NCBI RefSeq assembly: GCF_000499845.2
Contig: NC_023759.2
Location: 22,191,069-22,255,068, forward strand
Direction: 5' to 3'
DNA length: 64,000 nt
From: Phaseolus vulgaris
Lineage: Eukaryota; Streptophyta; Magnoliopsida; Fabales; Fabaceae
The notes under the pieces are model-generated. The model saw only the letters and a list, made by a program, of their open reading frames with translations. It was not told the DNA's origin and made no database searches. Shown piece after piece: positions 44,091 through 54,089 of the stretch. The position numbers were made by a program, and so were the translations under genes. The first letter of the stretch is position 1. Every line of letters starts with the position of its first letter.

Positions 44091-45972
44091 TACTGCACCT
44101 CCTGTCGAGCCATGTGCCTCTACTCCTTCACCCAATATTGTTCCTCCACCAGCCTCATTATCCTATGATCTTCCAACAAATAGTGTCTCTGCTCCTGCAT
44201 CCAACATTGTACCTCCATCAGAATTATCACCGCCTGCATCTCCAGGAAGCATCTCACCCCAATTTCCAAGAAGATCAGCTCGTCCTCACCGACAACCTGC
44301 CTATCTTGCAGATTTCCACACTGCAACCAACACTGTAAGTAGTAGATATCCTATTCATAATTACTTGTCTTACAATTCCTTATCTTCCAATTTTAGAAAT
44401 GTTATTTCCTCTATCAATTCTCATCCTGAACCTCGGACATATAACGAAGCCTCCAAACATGCTTTTTGGCAATCTGCCATGCAAGATGAGCTTCAAGCTC
44501 TTGCTGCTAACAATACTTGGCAATTTACCCCTCTCCCTCCAGGAAAGAAAACTATTGGTTGTAAATGGGTATATAAAATCAAATACCATTCTGATGGCAC
44601 TGTTGAGCGCCACAAAGCTAGAGTTGTTGCCAAAGGGTTTGCCCAACTTGAAGGACTTGATTTCTTATACACTTTTGCACCTGTTGCTAAACTCACTACC
44701 CTCTGCCTTCTGCTTGCTATTGCCACTACCAAAAATTGGATTTTAAAACAACTTGATGTCAATAATACATTTCTTCATGGTGATCTCCATGAAGAGATAT
44801 ACATGACCCCCCCACCTGGCCTCTCTCTTCCTTCTCCCCAACATGTTTGCAAGCTTCAACGATCTGTGTATGGCCTTCGTCAAGCTGGTCGCCAATGGTA
44901 CGCCAAACTTTCTACTTTTCTTTTATCAAATAATTACTCTATTTCTGTTGCTGATCACTCTCTTTTTGTTAAATATAATAATGATAAACTCACTGTTATT
45001 CTTGTTTATGTTGATGACTTGCTCTTAACTGGTGATGACACGGAGGAAATCAATACAATTACTGCATCCCTTCACCATCACTTCAAGATAAAAAAATTAG
45101 GTAATTTCACTTACTTTTTGGGACAGGAAATTGCTCACAACAGTACTGGTCTTCATTTAAGTCAACGCAAGTATACTCTTGATCTCCTTCCAGAAACTGG
45201 TGGCATGCTTAACTCTGCACATGTGGCCACTCCTATGACTCACACCTCCCGTCTCTCTCCCGACCAAGGCTCACCTCTCGATGCTGATGTCACTTCTCAA
45301 TACAGAAGACTCCTTGGACGTCTAATTTACTTAACCAACACGCGACCAGACATCGCCTTCGCTGTCCACAATTTAAGCCAATTCATATCTGCACCCACAA
45401 CTCATCATCAGCAAGTTGTCTCACGTCTTTTGCATTACCTCAAGGGCATCCCTGGTGAAGGACTATATTTTTCTCACACTAGTTCACTTCACCTTTGTGG
45501 TTTTAGTGACTCTGACTGGGCAACATGTCCTACCACACGCAAATCTGTCACTGGATATTCCATCTACTTAGGAGACTCCCTAATATCATGGAAATCAAAG
45601 AAGCAGTCAATTATCTCCCGCAGCTCCTCTGAAGCCGAGTATAGAGCCCTTGCCACCATCACATGTGAGTTACAATGGTTGTCTTACCTCCTTCAGGATT
45701 TACATCTTCCTCTCTCCCAGCCTGCAACCCTGTACTGTGACAACAAATCTGCCCTTCAAATAGCTTCCAATCAAGTTTTTCATGAACGAACCAAGCATAT
45801 CGAAATTGATTGCCACCTAGTTCGTGAAAAACTTAACTCTGGTCTCCTCAAACTACTACCCATTACTTCTGCAATGCAAGTTGCTGACATATTCACCAAG
45901 CCCCTTGCTTCCGCACAATTCTCTACTCTCAAATCCAAGTTGGACCTGACAAATATCTATTCCCCAGCTTGA
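44088..45972 (+). CDS. copia reverse transcriptase and RNase H (frameshifted from ORF 1)
   Basis: This is the second half of the same polyprotein, read in another frame after the T run. A Pro/Ser-rich linker is followed by WVYKIKYHSDGTVERHKARV at the RT start, KQLDVNNTFLHGDLHEE with the first catalytic Asp, VYGLRQAGRQWYAKL, and VYVDDLLLTG as active site. RNase H motifs are complete: FSDSDWATCPTTRKSVTGY, SRSSSEAEYRALA, LYCDNKSALQIA, ERTKHIEIDCHLVREKL and QVADIFTKPL. The stop at 45970-45972 lies just before the polypurine tract. No other stop or frameshift is seen. The open frame extends upstream to 43981 but that part overlaps integrase and is not expected to be used. Confidence 0.93.
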
Positions 45973-45976
45973 GGGG
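45969..45976 (+). other. Polypurine tract of the young copia
   Basis: TTGAGGGG immediately before the 3' LTR start TGTTAATATA. Confidence 0.85.
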
Positions 45977-46256
45977 TGTTAATATATTTAATTTTCTATT
46001 TTAAATTATTGGGCTTTGTTTGTTTGACCCAACTTTCCTTTTCTGTTTCAGCTAGGTCTTAATCTTTTTCTTATATATACACCATGTATTTTACTCTCTA
46101 ATATACAAGTGAATAAAAGTTTCTTTTATATTTATTTTTCTCTACAATTAGGGTTCATCAAAACCTCTCTTTCATCATTACGATTACGTGCGATTACGTA
46201 CGTTACATTAAAGCATCACATCAGATAAGGAATATTCATCTTCATTTACTGTAATA
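45977..46256 (+). repeat. 3' LTR of the young copia
   Basis: 280 bp. The five differences from the 5' LTR all fall in the last ~80 bp. Confidence 0.96.
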
Positions 46257-47943
46257 ATTCAAGAATACAAATGTAAATATTATTATTATTTTTTTATAAT
46301 ACATGTAATACTTTCTTTTATAAGTATGATAAATAAACGTTATAGTTTTAAACGTTAATAATGTGTATTTTATAATGTATGTCATTCAAATTTGATGATG
46401 AATTCTTTTTTAAGAAAATGAGAATGATGTAGCAACAAATCAAAAATAAATTTAGTTTAATTTTTTTATTTAAAAACATCTAAATATTATATGAATACGT
46501 GTTGATAAGTAACTAATAATTTATGAGTGAGCGTGAGATGCACTCATGTCTCATCCTTTGGATTGGTTCCCACCACTCCTTCAATGGGAGACGTCTAACA
46601 TAACATGTGCCAAACATAATGAGTGAATAGGAATTTCTTTTGAAGTGTTACAAATTCAAGAGAATAATGATTATTGTTTCGATGTATTCGTAAATTTTTT
46701 ACGAAATAATGTTGGTTCAAACATGAGAAATATTATGAAAAATATAGCATAGAAACTCATAAGTTTCTTTTCGAGTGAATACAATTTAATTTCATAGATA
46801 CCGTCACAATAGTTTTTCAGAAGTAACAAAAGTGTAAAATAAGTTTGTAAAATATCAAAATAAATTCTTACACTTAATTTATTATGATTATGGTCCCTAA
46901 ATATATAAATGTTATCACTTTTGTGATATGATTTTTTATTTTCTTTATTAATGTGATCGTTGATTGACTTATATAATAGTTTCAGTTTTTTTTTTAAATT
47001 TAATAACTAATTTAACAGTGTTCTACAAATTCACTGATAAAAATACCCCATATTTGTTTCTTTTTTCAAGGATGCTCTAAATAATCACTTGTTTTTCCCA
47101 CCGAAATAGAGAGAGACAACAAAGAACCGTACAACTTTTTGAATTAAGTGCTTCTTCGTGACGGGTCTTGAACAAATATGTGTAAATGTTTTAAACTAGA
47201 CAATCTTATTAAATGTATATTTCACACAAATCATTTTTTCTTAAGGGTTTTAATATTTTTTTTAATTTATAATGATTCAAATGCCATGCGTGTAAATTAA
47301 TGATGTGTAAATGATTTGATTCTTTTCACTCTTGAATAAGATATTAGCAAAATATATTACATTAAATAATATAATTTTAAAATATATATAATTTTATAAA
47401 AATGATATTAAAAACATTAAAATAATATAATTTAATATATATATATATATATACAACAATTTTCTAAAAATAATATTCAAATTTTTATGTGGTGGTTATT
47501 TTTAAGTAGAAAATGTATTTAATCATTTTGAAGTGGAGAAATTTTCAACTACTTATTTTATTGAATAAATATTTTTTATTTCTTAAAGAATAAAATTGTT
47601 TAATTAAAAAGTGACACTAAAAAATTATAAAAAAATATATTTCCCTTGTATAATGATGTAGATAAATACTTTTAATTAAAAAAATAAAATTGTTTAATTA
47701 AAATATAATACTAAAATAAGGTATAAAAAAGTGTATTCTTTTATAAAGCCATGGAAGAAATAAATATAACTAGTATTAGTAACAACACTATGTTAAAATA
47801 TATTCTGATATTTCCTTTTTATTAAAAATATTTAAAAAAATTTACTACCCACCGTAAATTTCGTCTACCCTACGGTATTTCAATTTGGTATCCAAAATTG
47901 AGTGAGGGAATTTGAAGACCGGCTTTAAAAGGCCCCGCCAAAT

Positions 47944-48044
<101 letters not shown>

Positions 48045-48411
48045 CATGTGCTTTTTAAAGATAATATTTTGAATTTTAAGTCTCAAAGAGATAATATTTC
48101 AAATGTGATTATTAATCAAAAGTTATTTTAACGAATTTAAGTTTGAAATATAGTAACGTGTCCACTTTAGGTATTAATATGGACTATTTTTATCCTCTTA
48201 TTTAACGATTATAATTATGAGTATAAATATTCTTTATATATATATATATATATTATATACTGCTTTTTAAAGATAATATTCTGAATTTTAAGTTTATGAA
48301 TAATATCTGAAATGTAGTTATTAATATTATCTTAATGAAGTTCAGGTTAAAATAATTTTTAACGAGTCTACTTTAAGGATGAAAAATACCAGAATAACCA
48401 TTCTTAATCTT

Positions 48412-49460
48412 GAAATGAGAAAATGAAAAAGTAGTTTAAAAATAAACCTTTATTTTCTTTAAACCTCAATTAGAAATTTGTTCTAATATGTCTAATAGCT
48501 TACATTATTTAAAAGTAGAAATTAAGAATAATATATGCATCTTCTTCCAAAATTATGATAAAGTTGTATTTAAAATGGATAATATTTCATATAAAATTAT
48601 TAATCTTATAAATATTATCTTAAAGGAGTTGAAATCAATAAAAATAGACTCTAATAATAAAATTTTAATTCCATTAGTTTTATTTGAATTTTATTAGCGA
48701 TGCAAGTTATGTTTGAATAATTTTCCTCAAACCCACTTCCTCCCTCTTTTCTTACATTCTTTTCCTCTTTGCTGATAAATGGTGGCAGTAGCATGGGCTT
48801 TGAATAGTGAATAGTGAATAGTAGAATAAAGGAAGTTTCCTTGTTTGGTTAATTTTGCAATAATGATGAAAATAATGCGTGCAAACAATGAATGTATGCT
48901 TGGAGTTATCATTATTTATTAGATGAATTTGGGTAGACAAGGCTTGGGAATATGTATGTATATATGCTCACTAAAAAATAAGACACAGCTTTCAAGTGTA
49001 TATATAACACTGCCAACCTCTTACCATTTTCTTGCATGGAATATTGTCAAGTTGGAGTTACAATTTTTATTACTCAACATTACTATAACATCATTAAGTT
49101 TAGTAATAACATCCAATTCAAAACTTAGAATTTTATCACAGTTTTATTTTTAATAGGTATCTGAAAAGGTTAAGAAAAAAAAATATTTAAATTATTATTG
49201 ATATTAACGTCGTTTACATAAAGATAAACTATCATTCTCTTAGCCATCAATTAAGAAAATGAAAAAGTAGTTTAAAAAATGAATTTTATTTTCTCCTTAG
49301 ACCTCAACTAGAAAGCTTATTCCAATACGTTCAATAGTCTTATATCATTCAGAACCGAGATCAATGACAATTTAAATACATATTTTTATAATTTTATTCT
49401 AAAGCAGAAAATAATTCATGATAATTGATCTTGATCTTAACAATGTTATATTAATAAACT
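48412..49460 (+). repeat. Diverged direct repeat pair
   Basis: 48412-48530 ('gaaaatgaaaaagtagttta...') recurs at 49250-49390 with many substitutions, and the following 'ataattttat/attattaatctt' parts also align. It may be an old repeat family; no coding was seen. Confidence 0.55.
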
Positions 49461-49539
49461 TCGTATCTAAGTATATTTATGTTTCCGAATAGATTAGACA
49501 AAGTATATTTAGTGAGAAAGGATGAATGTTGAAAAGGTA

Positions 49540-50063
49540 GGCTTTTTTCTTAAAGTGAGTTTAGGGTTTAGAGTTGTGCAATTTTTTTTTTCTCAAAATG
49601 GGCAAAAAGTTTTTTTTTTCTCAAAATGGGTAAATCACTAACACAAAATACACATTTAACAAAGAGAACTCGTCAATCGTGTTTACGTTTTAAACAAATA
49701 AAAAAAGTTATATGCGAATAAATTGTATTTCGTGTATACGTTTTTAATATTAAAAGATATTTTAATATATAAATTTTTTAAAAAAAAACATATATGTGAA
49801 ACACAAATACGTTTTTAATACAATATATAATAATATATGAAATTAAAAAATATATACAATTCCCTAGTTCGTATATGTGATATGTTTATAATATTTTAAT
49901 ATATAATAATTTTAATATACGTTGTTTTAGTATTTAAAATTAAAAAATAATAAGAAGAAATTAGAAAGTTTAATTCACTATTCCAAATTTTTTTATATAT
50001 AATTAAAGAAAATTAGGTTTTTATAAAATATTTTTTAACTAAATAAGTTTTCATATATTTTTT
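49540..50063 (+). repeat. Left arm of a large fold-back element
   Basis: About 524 bp whose reverse complement matches 59782-59979 followed by 62743-63070. Clear anchors are 'acatttaacaaagagaactcgtcaa' near 49647-49675 against 62960-62985, and 'aactaaataagttttcatat' at 50037-50056 against 59785-59815. Confidence 0.78.
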
Positions 50064-50123
50064 TATTCTACATTAAAATTATTTAGAATTCTTAATAAAA
50101 CTAATGATGTATTACTTTAATAA

Positions 50124-50744
50124 TGTTCCTGCTAGGGAGATAGGACTTAGAGAACTATTGAAGTCTTCTTCTCCTTCCTTCAGTCGGTCAGGTTACCGGG
50201 TGATAAGCTGAGATTCTTCTCGTCCTCCTGCTTCTCCTTCGGTACTCGGTCTCGGGTGAACACCGGATGGTGGGGTACCTGCGAAGGCACTCCGACGCTC
50301 AAGTCAGTAAAGCGGACGGTCAGCTCTCAGGTACGTGAACAGTAATAAATGACATACCTTACTCCTTGGGATGTGTGCTATTTATATTATTCTAATGTGC
50401 CTACCTTTTTGGGCCCGTTTATCGAGGTGGATACCGCTTAGGGTTGCATTACCTAATTCCTAATGATGGATTAACTTCGCTGACCTTGGTTTGAGCGTTA
50501 ACGGTGATAGGGGTCGGCCGTCGGCCAAGTTCCCCTGGTATGGGTCGTCCATCGGGCAGGTTCCCATGGTCTCGGTCGTCTCGGCCAGGTCTTTTGGGGT
50601 TTCGACCGAGTCTTCTAAGGTCTCGGCCGAGTGGGTTGTCGGCCTCGTTGTTCGGCTAAGTTGACTAGGTCTCTCTTGGTCTCGGTCAGGTTGACCAGGC
50701 CTTGGTCGGGTTGACTAGGTCTCGGCCTCGCCCATACCGGTACA
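50124..50744 (-). repeat. 3' LTR of the Tat element
   Basis: 621 bp, TGTTCCTGCTAG to ACCGGTACA on the plus strand, closely similar to the right LTR. The minus strand carries a TATA box (AATATAAATAGC near 50387-50398). Confidence 0.95.
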
Positions 50745-50765
50745 CTTGCCCCCCAAGCTCGAGGG
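50745..50765 (-). other. Polypurine tract of the Tat element
   Basis: The plus strand reads CTTGCCCCCCAAGCTCGAGGG next to the left LTR. On the element's strand the tract is AGCTTGGGGGGCAAG. Confidence 0.75.
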
Positions 50766-51011
50766 CGGATATGTTAGATGTGTCCAATGAATTTTTAATG
50801 ATGGGTGTCGGTCAGTCTCCCTCGATCGTGCGGTCGTTTCATTTGTCGAGGTATGACGTGACCTTAGGCGGCGTGATGTGACCCTAGGTGGCGTGACGTG
50901 ACCCTCATTAATGAGGCGTTTTTCGGGCGGGAGATGTTGTGGACCGTTGGATTTGGGAGATCTAACGGTTGAGATCGTTTTGACGTTTCGTATTCCGAGG
51001 CCCATGGGCCT

Positions 51012-51019
51012 TATAAATA
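51012..51019 (+). promoter_or_regulatory. TATA box of the antisense gene
   Basis: TATAAATA within GGGCCTTATAAATAGTGG, about 170 bp before the ATG at 51185 of the opposite-strand gene. Its strand is opposite to the retrotransposon's own promoter, suggesting independent transcription. Confidence 0.65.
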
Positions 51020-51184
51020 GTGGTCCCACCAGCGTCGAGACCTTGCATTTGTATCTTTGTGAGTTTGTCCAACAGCCGAGTGATCCCTCGCCCCTTGCTC
51101 TGATAGCCGAGTGATTCTTCGCACTTGCTCTGAGAAACGATCGTCTCCTCGCCCACAACCTTTCCCTTTTTTATAAGGTTAGTC

Positions 51185-53083
51185 ATGTCGAGCTTGTCTC
51201 GGCCTACGTCTTCGTCGCCCGATCACCCCTCCTCTCCAGTCGATCGCCCTCTTTCTCTTCTTCTTGTGGCCATCCCTCTTGTGGCCCTTAGCTGGGTGGA
51301 CTCCAAAGTGGTTGAGAGGTCATCCTGCTAAGGATGATGTGACCGAGTTTTTCCTTAAGTATCCGGCCTTAAAGCCAGGCGGTCATTCCCACTACTTCGA
51401 CGTTGTGCCTTGTGGGCGATCTGAGAGGGTATGTATGGGGCGACCAGGTACCGGTCCCCCCCTTTTTTTATATGTATACTTGTTTTTTTTTCTGAGCTTC
51501 ACGTGTCTTTTCCCTTCGACACGTTCACGATGGGTGTCCTTCGGGCGCTCAACGTAGCTCCCACCCAGGTTCATCCGAAAACCTGGGCGTCCCTTCAGGC
51601 CTTTCGCTAGTTGTGTGACGTGATGCGTCTCCATCCTACCCCCTCCTCTTTTCTTTCTTATTACACCTCTTACCCTCCCAAAAAGGCTTCCTGGCTTTCG
51701 TTGGTCGGTCGGTCGGGTAATGTGTTGTTCGACCTTTTTGTCGCTTCCTATAAGAGGTTTAAGGAGCGGTTTGTCAAGGTCATCATTTGGCCGGAGGCGA
51801 CGACCATCTTTTATTACGAGTCCGGTCGGTCGAGGTTTCCCCTCTACTGGACTCGCAAGCCCTATGGCTTTAAAGAGTGGCCGAGGCCAACGAAGGGTGC
51901 CGATAAGCTGGAAGTTCTCTCGCTTTTTGATACCCCCCTCCTGAGGAGGCTTCCCTGCCGGAGGCTGATCGGGGCTAATGCTAAACCTGGGCGTTGGGCG
52001 GCTGTTCGAGGTATGGGTTTTTACTTTGTACTTTGTCGGTTAGCTTTATTTCGTTTCTAACTTGTCTTTTTGTTTTGCAGAAATCATGGTGCAAGATCGA
52101 CCAGTCGGTGTGAGTGCCCTAGATGAGCATCGTCAGCGGGCGACTGAACGCAAGAGCCACCGGAGTATTGAGGTGATGCCCGTTCAGACGGGGTCGTCAC
52201 CTCGACCCGAGAAGGCATCGGCCGGTCCTTCCCAAAAGTCCAAGAAGCGTCCAAGGGAGAGCGGGAACATCGCCACTACTACCCGCTCCCTATGCCGACG
52301 CCCCCTCCTCGCCGAGAGGTGGTCGTGGCGGGTAGCTCTTCCCCTAGGCACGCGGGGGGCGCATTTGGGTCTATTGAGGCAGGGGGTAGGCCGTCGGCCC
52401 TCGATCTCTTGGGGGGTAGCTTACAATTCACGCGAAGGGTTCGCATAGCACTCCCTGATGAGACTCGGGAGTCCATCCGGGCGGTCTCCCCCACGGATTT
52501 GATGAGGAGCGGCCTGGACCTACTATGTCGCTCGGTCGTTCTTTTCGAGCAAGGCATGCATGACCAGGACCGTCGCGTCGAGAAGGTGTCCCTACTGGAG
52601 CATCGGCTGACCGAGGCCTCCGACAACCTGAAGTAGTCGTTGGTTGCTAATAATGAGCTTTCGGCCAAGATTGCTTGGGAGGGGGGCGAGAGGGAGATCG
52701 CCCAGAGGGAAGCTGCTGAGGGAAAGTGGCTCTTGGAGGAGGAGAGGGCTGAAAAGCTGAGGGTGGCGGCTGAGAGCGCCTCTTTGAAGAAATTGGTCGA
52801 GGAGAGTAATCTGAAACTCTCGTCCTTGGCCAAGGAGTTGGCCGCCCTCCAAGCTGCCAAGGATGAGGTCGAGGCAGAGCTCGACAAAAACTATGAAGAT
52901 TCAGAGGAGCTCCTGAAGCAGTGCTTCGACCGAGACGTGCGCCAGGGCCACGTTCTTTATGGGGGGTCACCGGCCTCTGGTGACTTCGATATAGATTACG
53001 AGGTTTACCAGGGCTGGTTGGTCCCGAGCACCGAGGTGGGGGCATTGGTGGCACAAGAGGCTCAAGCGGCCGGGACCCAGTAG
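51185..53083 (+). pseudogene. Antisense gene of the Tat element (putative gypsy-type transposon domain plus coiled coil)
   Basis: Predicted exons 51185-51428, 51497-52010 and 52081-53083 are joined by GT-AG introns of 68 and 70 bp (donors GTATGTAT and GTATGGGT, acceptors TTTCTGAG and TTTTGCAG). Exon 1 encodes MSSLSRPTSSS and, after a frameshift near 51330, DDVTEFFLKYPALKPGG. Exon 2 encodes FPFDTFTMGVLRALNVAPTQ, VHPKTWASLQAF, SFLSYYTSYPPKKASWLSL, SYKRFKERFVKVI and FPLYWTRKPYGF. This fits the plant family annotated as putative gypsy-type transposon (PF04195). Exon 3 encodes a Ser/Arg-rich linker, then a long coiled coil (LVEESNLKLSSLAKELAALQ) and an acidic C terminus. Stops at 51608-51610 and 52634-52636 and a second frameshift near 52290 inactivate this copy. 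Its role in Tat elements is unknown to me. Confidence 0.8.
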
Positions 53084-53370
53084 GGGGAGGCCAGGGCTCG
53101 AGAGGGGGGGTGGGGGGGCTCAGGTCGTGGAAGGGGAGTGCGTAGAGATCCAAGATTAGGTTTGCCCTTGGTCGGGGTGTGGCCTTTTTTTTTTTTTTTT
53201 TATTTCCTTCGAGGCCGTGGTGTGACCTCCTTATTTTGCTTTCTTTTGATGTATCGCCCACCCTTTGATTATTAATATATCGTCCAACTTCTTCTTTCCA
53301 ATGGTTTTGTTTGGCGTAAAATTTTGCAAGTTAACGAGTCGGTCTTTATATGAATCAGGCGGTCGGCCAT

Positions 53371-53735
53371 ACTAATTGTGATGTAAATTGAGCAAGCATT
53401 ACTGCGCGTTCGACCATTGATTGCGATGTTTAATCGAGCAAGTATAATTGGGCATTCGGCCATTTAATTGCGATGTTTAATCGAGCAAGTATAAGTGGGC
53501 GTTTGGCCATTTAATTGCGATGTTTAATCGAACAAGTGTAAGTGGGTGTTCAGCCATTTAATTGCGATGTTTATTCGAACAAGTGTAAGTGGGCGTTCGG
53601 CCATTTAGTAGCGATATTAATCGAACAAGTGTAAGTGGGCGTTTGGCCATTTAATTGCGATGTTTAATCGAACAAGTGTAAGTGGGCGTTCGGCCGTTTA
53701 ATTGCGATGTTGATCGAGCAAGTTAAACAATCGAT
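53371..53735 (+). repeat. 47-bp tandem repeat, ~7 copies
   Basis: The unit begins ATTGCGATGTTTAATCGA, continues GCAAGTATAAGTGGGCG and ends TTTGGCCATTTA. Copies differ by a few substitutions and the outer ones are more diverged. It lies between integrase and the antisense gene. Confidence 0.92.
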
Positions 53736-53990
53736 CTCGGCAGGGTATGTCGGTTAAGGCTTCGTCCAGACCAAACCTGGGGTCGGTCTCGGCAGGGTAT
53801 GCCGGTTAAGGCTTCATCCAGACCGAGACGAGAGAGGTGTTGGCAGGGTATGCCGGTTGAGGCTTCGTCCAGACAAAACCTGAGGGTCGGTCTCGGCAGG
53901 GTAAGCCGGTTAAGGCTTCATCCAGACCGAGCCGAGAGAGGCGTTGGCAGAGTATGCCGGTTAAGGCTTTGTCCAGACCGAGCCGAGTGG
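53736..53990 (+). repeat. 52-bp tandem repeat in alternating A/B form, 5 copies
   Basis: Each unit contains GGCAGGGTATGCCGGTTAAG and GCTTCGTCCAGAC. Units 1 and 3 end 'aaacctg-gggtcggt'; units 2, 4 and 5 end 'gagccgag'-type. Alternation gives a 104-bp higher-order period over the first four units. Confidence 0.9.
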
Positions 53991-54089
53991 CTGTAGAAGA
54001 ACTTTGCCAATATTTTGATGAAAACGCCTCGTTAAAACCTCCTTGGTTGGGTGAGGAAAGATTGCGTGACTTTATTGATTTTAGCTGTA

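Larger units (their letters stand above)
41817..46256 (+). mobile_element. Young, nearly intact Ty1-copia element, TSD ATTCA
   Basis: Two 280-bp LTRs (41817-42096 and 45977-46256) differ at five positions by my count. The duplication ATTCA is at 41812-41816 and 46257-46261. A perfect tRNA-iMet primer-binding site abuts the 5' LTR and a polypurine tract abuts the 3' LTR. The polyprotein is complete from zinc knuckles to RNase H apart from one frameshift, but the gag capsid domain is missing. Confidence 0.97.

Noticed and set aside
50715..51158. A 147-codon minus-strand frame next to the Tat 3' LTR.
   Set aside because: It lies over the promoter and leader of the antisense gene, has no recognisable motif, and open frames are expected by chance in GC-rich DNA.
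52279..53261. Long minus-strand open frames over 52279-52887 and 52647-53261.
   Set aside because: They are shadows of the GC-rich antisense gene on the plus strand; the plus-strand frames have coiled-coil and domain patterns while these are Ser/Pro/Arg-rich without family resemblance.
53371..53990. CRISPR-like array, because of regular repeats.
   Set aside because: The repeats are continuous tandem units without unique spacers, inside a plant retrotransposon.
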